Shown here piece by piece: positions 35,556 to 46,314 of a DNA stretch of 64,000 nt. Source of the DNA: Solen grandis (taxonomy: Eukaryota > Mollusca > Bivalvia > Adapedonta > Solenidae); the NCBI GenBank assembly GCA_021229015.1, contig CM037783.1, positions 5,961,324 through 6,025,323 on the forward strand, in the 5' to 3' direction. Under the pieces are notes generated by a model. The model searched no databases and had not been told where the DNA came from. It worked only from the letters and a program-made list of their open reading frames with translations. The first letter of the stretch is position 1. Every line of letters begins with the position of its first letter. The position numbers and the translations under genes were made by a program.

Positions 35556-35775
35556 TACCGCGAGGATATATATCGCAAAAACCGGTATATTGCGATATAT
35601 TGCACAACCCGTCGATATATCACGATATATTCCACACCCCGTCGGTATATCGTGATATATTGCACACACCCCACCGGTATATCGCGATATAACACACACA
35701 CACACACACACACACACCAGTATATCGCGGCACACACACACACCGGTATATCGCGATATATTGCACACACCCACA
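35556..35775. repeat. Imperfect 29-34-bp array of self-complementary units
   Basis: Five diverged units contain CGGTATATCGCGATAT followed by TTGCACACACCC; the (AC)n section has expanded near 35692-35718. TATATCGCGATATA within each unit is a palindrome. Early units carry TATTGCGATATA and TATCACGATATA. Confidence 0.88.
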
Positions 35776-38274
35776 CTATCACCGTTTCGTCTATTCACTA
35801 TTTCAACAGGATGTCGTTATTTGTCGCAGGTTAAAATACAAGTAGTTTTCATCATCTCATATTCGTGATTAAAGATTAATAGTGAAAATAAGAGTTTAGC
35901 CATTATTGGAGTTTTTGCAGTTTTATTATATAACTTATTGATATTGATTTTGATCAGTTTGTAATGCTTAAGTGGGTAAATGTTCATACACTCAGTTTAA
36001 AAAAAGTGTGCAATTTGTTTTCTGTGATTTGTCATCGATTTTTTTCCTAGATGCCTACCGGTATTTATTATGTAAAAAAATCGAAAAAAATGAAAATTTC
36101 TCAATTTCATGCTAGATCGATGAGAAATACACACGAGATTGGTGTGCGAAGTTGAAACTGCTATGCTTGCTAAATATTGAAATATTTAAAATTGAAAAGT
36201 GCACACTTTCTTTTGGAACTGAATGCATACATTCATTGATTTGTGTTTTAGAAGAAAAAAAAAGATCTATATTTGTGGGATTATTATTGGTGGATAAAAC
36301 TGCTACAAATTAAACGAAAATAAGTGTCCCACGAACATAAATGATTTTGCAATACTAATATTCTGACAACAAACTTGTTCGTCGTTACATCTATCATCTA
36401 GTTAATTGTTCCATGCATTCAAGACAATGTTTACATGAACGACCTATCATACATTTGAAAAATAATATGCATGTATGAATTTCCTGTCGAGTAACTAGTA
36501 CACCGATAAGGTATTGCCAGATTTTAACTGATAACTTTTACGAAAATAATTTGGTAGAATATATATCTCCGCTTAAATTAGATTTTCAAGTTGATCTGGG
36601 ATTTAAATCGCTTTTAAAAAGTGTCAGAGTGCGTTTCTTTGGATACAGAGTGTCACTTACTGCGTGTTACGTGGGACGACATGCACACGAAGCCTGCTAG
36701 GACAGTCTCTTAACTGTGTGATTTTAGGGATTGTCCAATCCAGGCTGAATGGAGGAAATGACCCTGATAATTGCTGCTTCCGTCCATGTAAGTGATGCAC
36801 ATTGAACAACATTTTTGTGCTACTGTTTTTAGGAGGCTGTCGCCCTCTACATGCAACCTGATACTGAGTTTTCGTGCTCAGTAGTTTCATTTTACGGTTT
36901 TATAGAGACCCAGTTTGATTGTTGTATTTTCCGATGCACGTTGTTGCGGGTTTGCTCACTTTCGTTATATATTTTTGTTTATATGTGAACATACCGGTAT
37001 ATCTATATCTTATATCTGATGGATGTATACTGTATTGTTACAATCTATGACGTCAATGGACACGAGCCTCTCTTGACCTGCGCAGTGCAACAGGCTGTGA
37101 ATGGCCTTGGTTTTAAGCACGTCCCCTGTAGCTTACTCTTGTTGCAAACACTGTAATGGTGGGCGTTATTATCATTGTGTATACTGCTTTCCATTCATCC
37201 TATCTGGCCACCGACTCTACTTTTCAATTTATTCATCTTTCCATCATTCCAGTCGGCAATCAATGTATAAATACAAATATTCAGATGCACGTAGTACATT
37301 ACGATCTATCCATTTATTGAGTAATCCGCAAAAAGACGAACAACGGACGCATCAACGTACGACCGCACGCACACTCAAACATTTTAGCATGTTAAGATAT
37401 GTAATACGACTCAAGGTTATTTTTTTATACATAATATTATATAGTCATCTTGGACAGTGCAATTGGTAGCTTTCCTGTAGACCTTTTCGATTTGTCTCGG
37501 ATTTAAATGAGGAACGTCGCCGGTTGTTTACAAATGTTGTGGCTGACCGCTAACGGCCAAATGAAATGGCGGTAAACACCACTATGATTTCAAGAACCAT
37601 TTTAACATAATGCAGAATGTTATTGTTAATAACAGGCTGACGACCACATTAATGATCAGCATATACACTACCGGAATATAACGACCTTGACCTTGAACCG
37701 CAAGACCAAAATCGTCAACAAGATCAGCACTTGACTCTGACCGCAGTGAGAAACGGAAAGCAAACACAGACTCATTCTCGTCTGGCAATAAACGAAATAT
37801 CGCTACTGTAGTTATTACTATCATCCGAGGAAACACAAGAGATTGCAAGAGAGGCTATTTTACCGATAAGTCTGGCCCAATCGCCTGTAATAGGCATCGA
37901 TTGTACGTTAAAAGGCGTTTTTCTGCGTCGAGGGTTGTTACGGTGCTAAGAACGCTAATGGAGATATATGTTCTCCATAAACTATTAGTTAGTACGAAAA
38001 TGAAGTTTTCTTACGGTGGACCTTAATAAAGACGAGTAGAAAAGAACACCATCGCTTTGTGTTAGCTTGGATAGGGGAGCATAGGACATGTTTATGACCG
38101 AACGGTTGGGTCCTGCAGAATGTCTGGGTGTTAAAGAAGGACCATGCTAATTATATCCATCATAGTGGTTTGATCGTAATATGGGGGTCCTAGCTGAAAA
38201 TGCAAGGGGACTCTGCGTGACACTTCGATACATGTATATGATTTTAAATGTGTGCACGTGGGTCAAAGTGCATC
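35776..38274. other. Intergenic stretch, no gene seen
   Basis: A 122-codon + frame (37101-37469) and an 88-codon minus frame with one hydrophobic segment (37582-37848) were inspected and not called. No clear repeats. Confidence 0.4.
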
Positions 38275-38600
38275 TATCGTGTTACTCCGCCAGTCTCCGG
38301 AATCCTCCGTATGTTGAAGATCATGTCAATCGTGTTACTCCGACAATCTCCGGAACCCTCCGTATGATGAAGATCATGTCAATCGTGTTACTCCGATAAT
38401 CTCTAGAATCTTCCGTATAAAGCGCCCAGCCAACTGCGATTTGATTGTTATAAAGCTTTTCTCTTGAGTGCGTTAAATGGTGATGGACTTTGAAAGAGAC
38501 TCGAAAAATGTAATGGAAAGCTTGTAATTTTATTTTATCAAATGCAAGTGGGGGAAAATAGTTCCAACTGCCGACTTATTAAGTTAGAGGTGATGACTGT
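38275..38600 (+). mobile_element. Element with a 53-bp tandem core, copy 2
   Basis: About three units contain GTGTTACTCCG(A/C)CA, ATCTCCGGAA(T/C)CCTCCGTAT and GA(A)GATCATGTCAATC. They are followed by the flank GGTGATGGACTTTGAAAGAG and, further on, GTTAGAGGTGATGACTGTA. It parallels copy 1 at 26030 but has fewer units. Confidence 0.75.
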
Positions 38601-39523
38601 ACAAAACACAGGTTGTCCGAATGGTCAGTGTCCATTGTGCATGCGAATTACAGATACATATATACATGTATGTGTGTGTACATTATAAACATGGCATTCA
38701 TGTTAAGTCTTAATTAACATCACAGATTTATATTAAAAAAACACCGCTTTGAATATTCATGAATAAATAAAGTAATACATGTACGTGATAGTGTATAAAA
38801 CAGGTTGTTTTCAATGCACTCGATAGCATCATGGACCATTGCCTCATATACATGAAAAGTCAATATTGATATCTACATTCTTATCAGCATCAATATTCGC
38901 CATTACGTGCGGTTATATCATGGACATATACATGTATTACAGTAACTCAGTAATACATAAGAACCCATATAAGCGGCCACCTGTATTAGTGGCCACCTGT
39001 ATTCAGCGGTCGACCTGCATTTAGCGGTCAGTTTAAATTTTACCAAACTAGCATTCTGTTTTTTGTTGAACTTCACACTCTCTTGTTCCCTTGACTGGTC
39101 GTTAAAGACAAGTTTGATTGTACGTTGAGATCTATATATACGATACATTAAATATTTATATTTCTACAGTAAAGTATGTGATCAGGGTTAAACATCGATT
39201 GTCGTGTGACAGGTTGTCCGTGACATTTTGTATAACAAAATAAGGCTTGCCCACCTTATATCATTAACCGGTCTTTGCTTAACCACCAACAGTTTTTTGT
39301 TCAAGTCTTGGCCCCAGTACAATAACCTAGTACTGTCGAATGATCTTACCGTAAAGTTTGAATTTAGTTTTCAAGAATTGTTGGCACATGCTTGCAAGTG
39401 TTGTTAAATATTGTGTGTATAAATGAAGATTACATCATGAAGATCAGGTTTTTATACATATTGTTTTTTCAAAACGTTATATGTTGACTGCTACATCTGC
39501 TAAATTACAAACTGAACTTTTCC
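38601..39523. other. Intergenic stretch with a short 20-bp repeat
   Basis: Around 38970-39030 the phrase AGCGGCCACCTGTATT recurs three times with changes (AGTGGCCACC, AGCGGTCGACC). No gene was supported. Confidence 0.6.
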
Positions 39524-39775
39524 GGGCGCGACATACCAAAGTCTTAAAAAATGGTCCTGGTATAGCTCTCTTGCTTGGCGCTCAGCATATAAGGGTAGTT
39601 GCAGGAATGGTTGGCCCGGTGTCAGGATAATGTGACTGGGTATGGTGTCATGCCACATGTCTACGGCGTGACACTGCAATGTGACAGCACTATATCTGTC
39701 TCAAGTAGACATCGTCTCCAAATGACTGAAATACTGTCGGTGGGACGTTAAACCCAACAAACAAACAAACAAACT
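39524..39775 (+). mobile_element. Family-2 SINE, 5'-truncated
   Basis: The body runs GCGCGACATACCAAAGTCTT, TGGTCCTGGTATAGCTC, GGTTGGCCCGGTGTCAGGAT, GGTGTCATGCCACATGTCTA and TATCTGTCTCAAGTAGACAT. The tail is ATGACTGAAATACTGTCGGT, GGGACGTTAAACCC and (AAAC)n. This is the best-preserved 3' end of the family in the window; the tRNA head is missing. Confidence 0.85.
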
Positions 39776-40079
39776 GTGACGGATATAATAACTGGGCTAA
39801 TAATAATAAATGCTTTCGGGGCATGCATTTTATTAAAAATCAAAGCAGAGTACCAGAATAAGCAGCCATTTCCTTATCACAAGGGCTCAAAGTTGCCTGG
39901 GGCGAATCATATCGAACTTGCTTCATTCATTAAAAATTTGGGAAACATACACAAACGGATAAGTTCGGCTATCTGCCAAATGCAACATGTCCAAAATGTT
40001 ACGAGAACAATGATGAAGGAATCACAAAGACGAGTAAATAAAGTACGTCTGTATTCATGTTCATTCGACCAGTCCCAGG

Positions 40080-40345
40080 GATCGAGTGGTTTGAAAGTAT
40101 GCTCTTTTACCTGGAGGTGATGGGTTTGTTCTCTGGTCACGACATACCGACGTCATTAAAACTCCCTTGTGCTTGGCGATATTAGCACAAATAGGTACTG
40201 CCTGGTGGAAGGATAGTGTGACTGGATGTGGTATCATGCCACTTGTCTAGGGCGTGGTATGGCAGGAAGGCTGCACTATATGCCGCATGTAGACAAAAGT
40301 CTTCAAATGACTGAAATTCTGTCGATGGAACTTCTAACCCAAGAA
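40080..40345 (+). mobile_element. Family-2 SINE
   Basis: A diverged head (GATGGGTTTGTTCTCTGGTC as B-box region) precedes CACGACATACCGACGTCATT, TGGTATCATGCCACTTGTCT and ATGACTGAAATTCTGTCGAT. It lies about 300 bp after another copy in the same orientation. Confidence 0.75.
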
Positions 40346-41017
40346 AACAGATTCACTTGATTATCGTTCTGTCTGAGTTCCAATCACACAAGAAAAAAAA
40401 GATAGAAAGAAATGTTCAATGTCGTGCAAAGCGAGTTCAAACTAAGTAAGACAAATATAACGTGTACATTATCGTTAGAGTTGGATTCATCTACGGTAGA
40501 TAAATTCGTTATGTATAGTATTGTACATACCACATGTATGGTTGGCATGTGTAGTTGAAACTCACAAGGCATGATACACCTTCCAACTATGACAGATCAC
40601 TGTGCATTATCATGCACAGTGCTTTAATTACATAAGACAAACACAACGTGTACATTTGCATGCAGCCCGAGTTCCAACTATGACAGACAACTGCAAACCA
40701 TACAGTAGACGCAAAATGTCATCAGGCGGCTACGGTGTGTGTGTGACACATTCTGAGATATAACGATTCTAGCGTGCATGTTGTCACTGCACCTATTTAT
40801 TGTAAGGCATTACGTCATATGTACTTTCAATTTGTGCGAGGACTATTCCTGAAACTTTTTCAGGTGTCACTTCTGTAAACGGTGCTGATAAAGCGTCTAC
40901 GGCACCAAGTTACTTACCTCAATTAACTAAAGGTATATTTTACATGAAAAGTTGATTGGGATTTTAGTTGCAATCCGGGATACAGATGTATACCGGGGAT
41001 TCAGGAAGTATCAGCAG
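40346..41017. other. No gene seen
   Basis: The phrase GAGTTCCAACTATGACAGA-like recurs near 40590 and 40672 together with AAGACAAA(C/T)ACAACGTGTACAT-like words, suggesting a local duplication of about 85 bp. No exon. Confidence 0.45.
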
Positions 41018-41258
41018 TTGCAACCAGCGTCTAAGATGGTGCGGGAACTTTGGAAGCGCCACAACATGCATCGATACAGTCAAGAGTATGGCGATTCCCG
41101 GTTGCAAAGGAGGTGATAGATCCAGGAAAACATGGTCTGAATGTGTCTGTCAAAACTGACCTGAAAATGTGCAGTCTGACCAACACTGATCCTTTGGACA
41201 TAGATGCGAGGAGAGAGGGTGTTAGATACTGTAGCTACCTGCTGTCTAAAAGAGTGAT
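41018..41258 (+). pseudogene. C-terminal remnant of a non-LTR retrotransposon reverse transcriptase
   Basis: One + frame reads NQRLRWCGNFGSATTCIDTV and then GCKGGDRSRKTWSECV. The next frame continues VKTDLKMCSLTNTDPLDIDA and then RREGVR. This matches the common end of LINE reverse transcriptases: RLRWxGH...R, then GRxxRGRPRKTWxECV, then a DL...L ... A.DR..WR tail. The expected H, RGRP and W residues are altered and a frameshift splits the match, so this is a dead fragment. The 234-bp MITE begins four bases later. The LINE clade cannot be fixed from this piece. Confidence 0.6.
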
Positions 41259-41262
41259 TTAA

Positions 41263-41496
41263 CCCTTTCCCTCATATAGACTCATTTTGACGCCCTCAAT
41301 AGGTACCACATAAAGCCTGATCTGCAGAAAACCACAGTTAAACCTTACCAAATTTAATTACAAAATCCTCATTTCCAGACCACTGAGGGGCAGCGAACAG
41401 CATAAAACCTGATCAGCCTGCGATTTACTCGCAGGCTGATCTGTTTTTATGCTGTTCGCATAGGTCTTTTCATGGTTTCCTCTATGAGGGAAAGGG
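41263..41496 (+). mobile_element. 234-bp TTAA MITE, copy 2
   Basis: Same ends as copy 1, flanked by TTAA at 41259-41262 and 41497-41500. The internal hairpin arms start at GCGAACAGCATAAAACCTGA and end at TTTTTATGCTGTTCGC. It is orientated like the other two copies. Confidence 0.9.
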
Positions 41497-41500
41497 TTAA

Positions 41501-41612
41501 TCTGAGTGACGCTAATGAGATGAGGCGAGGAGCTGAGTGACACTATTGAGATGGCGAGGATCTAAGTGACACTAATGAGATGCGGCGAGGAGCAGAGAGA
41601 CACTCCTGAGAT
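41501..41612 (-). repeat. Inverted units of the 31-bp satellite
   Basis: Four diverged units (CTGAGTGACACTATTGAGAT, CTAAGTGACACTAATGAGAT, with GCGGCGAGGAG between) are the reverse complement of the unit in the array starting at 41883. Confidence 0.8.
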
Positions 41613-41882
41613 GCCATGGAAGCTTATATGTATATGTTCAATAAACAAAACATGCGTATACCGCAAAATCGTGAGTTATTTTATTCCAAAAACAATATCA
41701 GAACGTTGACCTTTGATTTAACACATCAATTTTCGATGTTCATATATAACGGTAAATTCTTGGTAAGTTATTGATTATACATGTATTTAGTTGCATATTG
41801 TATAGAAAAACCCTGCAGTGCGGCCTTCTTTGGCATTCCACGTTCTATACGCCATTCTGTTGTTTTCCTTTCATAAAATTCA

Positions 41883-43165
41883 CGTCACTCAGCTTCTCGT
41901 CGCATCTCAGTAGTGTCACCCAGCTTCTCGTCGCATCTCAGTAGTGTCACTCAGCTTCTCGTCGCATCTCAGTAGTGTCACTCAGCTTCTCGTCGCATCT
42001 CAGTAGTGTCACTCAGCTTCTCGCCGCATCTCAGTAGTGTCACTCAGCTTCTTGTCGCATCTCAGCAGTGTCACTCAGCTTCTTGTCGCATCTCAGTAGT
42101 GTCACCCAGCTTCTCACCGCATCTCAGTAGTGTCACTCAGCTTCTCGCCGCATCTCAGCAGTGTCACTCAGCTTCTTGTTGCATCTCAGTAGTGTCACTC
42201 AGCTTCTCATCGCATCTCAGTAGTGTCACCCAGCTTCTCGCCGCATCTCAGTAGTGTCACTCGGCTTCTCATCGTATCTCAGTATGGTCATCCAACTTCT
42301 TGCGTCATCTCAGTAGTGTCACCCAGCTCCTCGTCGCGTCTTAGTAGTATCACCCAGCTTCTCGTCGCATCTCAGTAGTGTCACTCAGCTCTACGTCGCA
42401 TCTCAGTAGTATCACCCAGCTTCTCGTCGGATCTTAGTAGTGTCACCCAGCTTCTCGCCGCATCTCAGTAGTATCACCCAGCTTCTCGCCGCATCTCAGT
42501 AGTGTCACCCAGCTTCTCATCGCATCTCAGTAGTGTCACTCAGCTTCTCGTCGCATCTCAGTAGTATCACTTTGCTTCTCGTGGTATCTCAGTATGGTCA
42601 CCCAGCTTCTCGTCGCATCTCAGTAGTGTCACTCAGCTTCTCGTCACATCTCAATAGTGTCACTCAGCTTCTCGTCGCATCTCAGTAGTGTCACTTTGCT
42701 TCTCGTCGTATCTCAGTATGGTCACCCAGCTTCTTGTCGCATCTCAGTAGTGTCACTCAGCTTCTCGTCGCATCTCAGTAGTGTCACTCAGCTTCTCGTC
42801 GCATCTCAGTAGTGTCACTCAGCTTCTCATCGCATCTCAGTAGTATCACTCAGCTTCTCGTCGCATCTCAATAATGTCACTTAGCTTCTCGTCGCATCTC
42901 AGTAGTGTCACTCAACTTCTCGCCACATCTCAGTAGTGTCACTCAGCTTCTCGTCGCATATCAATAGTGTCACTTAGCTTCTCGTCGTATCTCAGTATGG
43001 TCACCCAGCTTCTCGCCGCATCTCAGTAGTGTCACCCAGCTTTCCCGCATCTCATAGTGTCACCCAGCTTCTCGCCACATCTTAGTAGTGTCACCCAGCT
43101 TCTCGTTGCATCTCAGTAGTGTCACCCAAATTCAGTGTCACCCAGATTCTCGCCGCATCTCATAT
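41883..43165 (+). repeat. 31-bp minisatellite, about 41 units
   Basis: The unit GTCACTCAGCTTCTCGTCGC plus ATCTCAGTAGT repeats for about 1.28 kb. Common variants are CACCCAG, CTCGCCGC, TTTGCTTCTCG and AGTATGGTCA. AGTATGGTCA usually follows TCGTATCTC and recurs at intervals, suggesting higher-order structure. Because 31 is not a multiple of three, no long frame survives. Confidence 0.96.
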
Positions 43166-43179
43166 TGTCGCTCGGATTT

Positions 43180-43292
43180 GGCTTCATTTGATTTGTGGTT
43201 GAGCAGTGGTTCTACCCAGGTGTCTCTGTGCCGTCGATGTATGGCTGAAACGGTAAACTCTAAGACGCGCGTGCGCGCGTGCACGCACACAT
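43180..43292 (+). mobile_element. Family-1 SINE fragment plus alternating purine-pyrimidine tract
   Basis: AGCAGTGGTTCTACCCAGGT, GTCTCTGTGCCGTCG and GGCTGAAACGGTAAACTC are family-1 words. GCGCGTGCGCGCGTGCACGC follows at 43267-43286, a strictly alternating GC/GT tract of Z-DNA type. Confidence 0.65.
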
Positions 43293-43610
43293 ATAAACAT
43301 CATATCTTATTGTACGCACTCGTTTTTAGTTGTGTGTGACTTAATATCTCCTTTCTGAGCATTCGCTTCTCTACTTTGAAAACAAAATAACCTCTCAATG
43401 TTGTAAAACTGTTCGAACAATTAAACATTACTCAACAACACCGGTATCGTAAAATTGAGTAAAGTGTTAAAAAATTAATTTTGTGTCAAAAAATATATAT
43501 ATTTACGGGTCACAATAATTACCTGCGGCATAAAAGCACAAAGTTTATCTATGATGTTGCGTAACTATCACTTTGCCATGCGGAGGAAATAGTTTGTTTT
43601 GATGCAAAGG

Positions 43611-43824
43611 TGGCTCGTAAATAATTTTGGATAGTAAATATGCAGGTTTCGGTCATTTTATTGTGTTACAATAACCCATTTAGAAAGCTTTAAGTCGGAT
43701 AAATCCGAATAACATACTCATAATCACATCAAACTATCGACCTCAGATACCTCCATGGGTTATTTCTACACTATAAAAATGACCGAAACCTGTACATATA
43801 CTGTCCGAAATTAGCTAGGAGCTA
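43611..43824. mobile_element. Fold-back MITE of about 214 bp
   Basis: The left arm contains AATATGCAGGTTTCGGTCAT and ACAATAACCCA. The right arm contains TGGGTTATTTCTACAC and AAATGACCGAAACCTGTAC. Outer parts (GGCTCGTAAATAATTT and AAATTAGCTAGGAGC) pair less well. The loop is the central 85 bp or so. Ends and target duplication are not resolved. Confidence 0.65.
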
Positions 43825-43891
43825 CTGACCTATGCAGCAAATTTGCATAATTACTTCAACTGTACCGCGTTGGATAAAACCCTTAGTACAG

Positions 43892-44196
43892 ATCAAAGCG
43901 CTGATAGCGCTGAGAAAACAGGATTGTCGCATTTCTTTTATTAATCAAAGTCAATTAATAAACGGGAATCAAATTTTCAAGCGATACCAATTAACCCAGT
44001 GTTATCAACCGCTTTAACCTTGCGTTAACAAGGTCGTTACAAGAAAAGATGAACACACCATTTGATTCAATGGAATGCTAACAATTACTCAATACAATAT
44101 TTCATAATTTTATTTAAGTTACCCAGCAGATCTGCACCACGTCAAACACTCTTTCACTTGAGACAAATACAGCTTCAGTGCTTTCAGCGCTTTGAT
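43892..44196 (-). mobile_element. 305-bp inverted-repeat element (AATCAAAGCGCTGA family), copy B
   Basis: Ends ATCAAAGCGCTGATAGCGCT and AGTGCTTTCAGCGCTTTGAT pair. The interior is a diverged reverse complement of copy A at 32511. It is about 44 bp shorter than copy A. Confidence 0.75.
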
Positions 44197-44894
44197 TATT
44201 TTAAAATTTGCATATCATTTAAACAATACTTATCTTAATTACAATATTTAATGTACGAGATGATATAAATAACAATGTAAAACATAACGTGATTTTTAAC
44301 TTCGGTTTGTTTGGCAGTCTATGCCCCCACATTTTTCATTAATAAAGTTAAACAATCAGCAATTAGTGATTTACATCTCTTGCTAATGATTTATTAACGC
44401 CACTACTTAAACAAAACGTTTGAACCGAAAAAAAAATGCTGAATTATGTAACTTGCATATAAATACGGCAACATGGACTTTAAGCAGCATGAATAAATTA
44501 TCATCATTAATATATCACCAACAAACAATATAATATTCATGCGCAGACCTTGGGTGTCCAAGATATTGCGGCTGTACAGACTGTAGGGGCTTCATTATAC
44601 GACATCTAATTTGCATATTAATAATTGACTATTTACATACATTGGCATGAAATGGCAATAAAATTATGCTGATGTTGGAAATACGTCTGTCCTTCAAGGA
44701 GAGCGGAATGTGCTGAGAAGGACCCATTTCTGCTGGATCTTCACTCGAGGTTATTGAGTGATGGTCCTCACACTTAGATCGATATTTCTCATGAATTGAG
44801 CATTTATTGATACTACAATTAAAAGGAATAATGCATCATTAATTTTGATATTGGATCTTTCTTCTCATGAACTATTTTCATTTATTTATACCAC
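44197..44894. other. Intergenic stretch, no gene seen
   Basis: AT-rich; no supported frame or repeat. Confidence 0.45.
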
Positions 44895-45187
44895 ATGTAC
44901 CGGACCCGGTGGTCGTGTAGTTAGAGCGTCCACCACGGAATCGGGTGGTCGATGGTTCGATCCTCGACAGCGACATACAAAAGTCGTAAAAAAATGGTAC
45001 TGGTATAGCTCCCTTGTTTGGCACTCAGCATATAAAGGGTAGTTACAGGACTGGTTGGCCCGGTGTCAGGATGATGCGACTGGATGCGGTATCATGCCAC
45101 ATGTCTACGGCGTGATACAACAGTGTGGCAGCGCTATATTTGTCTCAAGAAAACACAGCTGAAAGACTGTCGACTGGAACCAATAAG
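44895..45187 (+). mobile_element. Family-2 SINE with complete tRNA-like head
   Basis: The head GGTGGTCGTGTAGTTAGAGC carries an A-box-like start and GATGGTTCGATCCTCGACAG as B box. The body follows: CGACATACAAAAGTCGTAAA, TGGTACTGGTATAGCTCCC, GGTTGGCCCGGTGTCAGGAT, GGTATCATGCCACATGTCTA. It ends near GACTGTCGACTGGAACC. This copy ties the truncated ones to a tRNA origin. Confidence 0.88.
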
Positions 45188-45693
45188 ATAACAAACATAC
45201 TACATGTGAAACATCTTTTTAATTTCAATTCAAAGTTTATTGGCATACCGGCAAAATGATTGGCTCTGGTCAACTACAATATAGACATGACAATGACAGT
45301 TAATAATTTTATTTCATTCAATTATAATTATCTAAAGTATCTTTTTATTTACATTTTTCACTAATTTACTTCTCACAAATATAGTTTACTTTTATTACTT
45401 TAAAGATTTCTTTCTCTCTTTCATTACTGCAATATTTCTTTATTCGTCCATTCATTCATTTAACTATTCATTCTTTCATTTATCCGTCGAAGCGACGGTA
45501 AACTCAAATAGTCAAGTCTTTCATTTATACACAGTTTCATATATAGTTAAATATATTTACCAAACACTTTTGACAAAAGGCTTATGATGAATCTTTTGTT
45601 GTTTTTTTAAACATATCTGTTTATGTATTTCAGTATTCATTATCTTTTCAATATCTTTTTTTTATTTAATGTTGTTTTTTTTTGTGTGTGTTT
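45188..45693. other. T-rich stretch with a family-1 SINE tail
   Basis: GTCGAAGCGACGGTAAACTC then AAATAGTCAAGT at 45487-45518 is the exact 3' tail of family 1 without its body. The rest is TTCATT/TTTATT-rich. Confidence 0.65.
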
Positions 45694-45700
45694 TTTTTTT

Positions 45701-45727
45701 TGTTGTTGTTGTTGTTGTTGTTGTTGT
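45701..45727 (+). repeat. (TTG)n microsatellite in T-rich sequence
   Basis: Nine TTG-type units between poly-T stretches. Confidence 0.92.
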
Positions 45728-45741
45728 TTTTTTGGGCATAA

Positions 45742-45887
45742 AATCGTGCACAAACCATCAATGAACAAATCTATCAACCAATCATCAGCTATAAAAAACC
45801 TGTATTATTTAGTCATAAGCATATAGATGACATACAATCGTGCACAAACCATCAATGAACAAATCTATCAACCAATCATCAGCTATG
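45742..45887 (+). repeat. 52-bp direct duplication, 94 bp apart
   Basis: AATCGTGCACAAACCATCAA ... CAATCATCAGCTAT occurs at 45742-45793 and again at 45836-45887, essentially identical. It looks like a recent local duplication. Confidence 0.92.
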
Positions 45888-46314
45888 AATAATAGATAAT
45901 TGAATATAGATAGGTACTTACCAACTGCTTATTAAAAACTTTAAATAAATGTATTGTAAAGCGGTTTCCCCTCGGATTGTTGATATTGATACTGTATTGT
46001 TCTTTCCACATTTACGTATATTGCATGTCATAATGTTCTGTTGTGTCTAACTATGTTATGCTAGGTGTTTTTCTCCTAGCTACGGAGCCGATAGGATTTA
46101 GTTGGACTCGAACCTCCCTTGTGTTGATTTTTACTCATTCCATCTCTGTTCTTATTTCTATTTTTTACAGTGTATGAAACTAACGCTTTTCATATCAAAT
46201 TAATACCTAATTGTTTGTATATAACCTTTAGTACGAGTTTTCAATGACATCTCGTTTCCCTCAATCTTCCATATTTCTCGGTGATCGATGAAGAACATTA
46301 ATGTATGTTCCACT

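Noticed and set aside
37582..37848. Minus-strand frame with one hydrophobic segment, possible small membrane protein
   Set aside because: It opens without an ATG at its start and shows no family motif or splice context; composition is like its surroundings.
44895..45000. Functional tRNA genes at SINE heads (also 10133, 19560, 50300, 63120, 63830)
   Set aside because: A- and B-box-like words are present, but each is followed by SINE body and none shows a full cloverleaf with an acceptor stem that I could pair.
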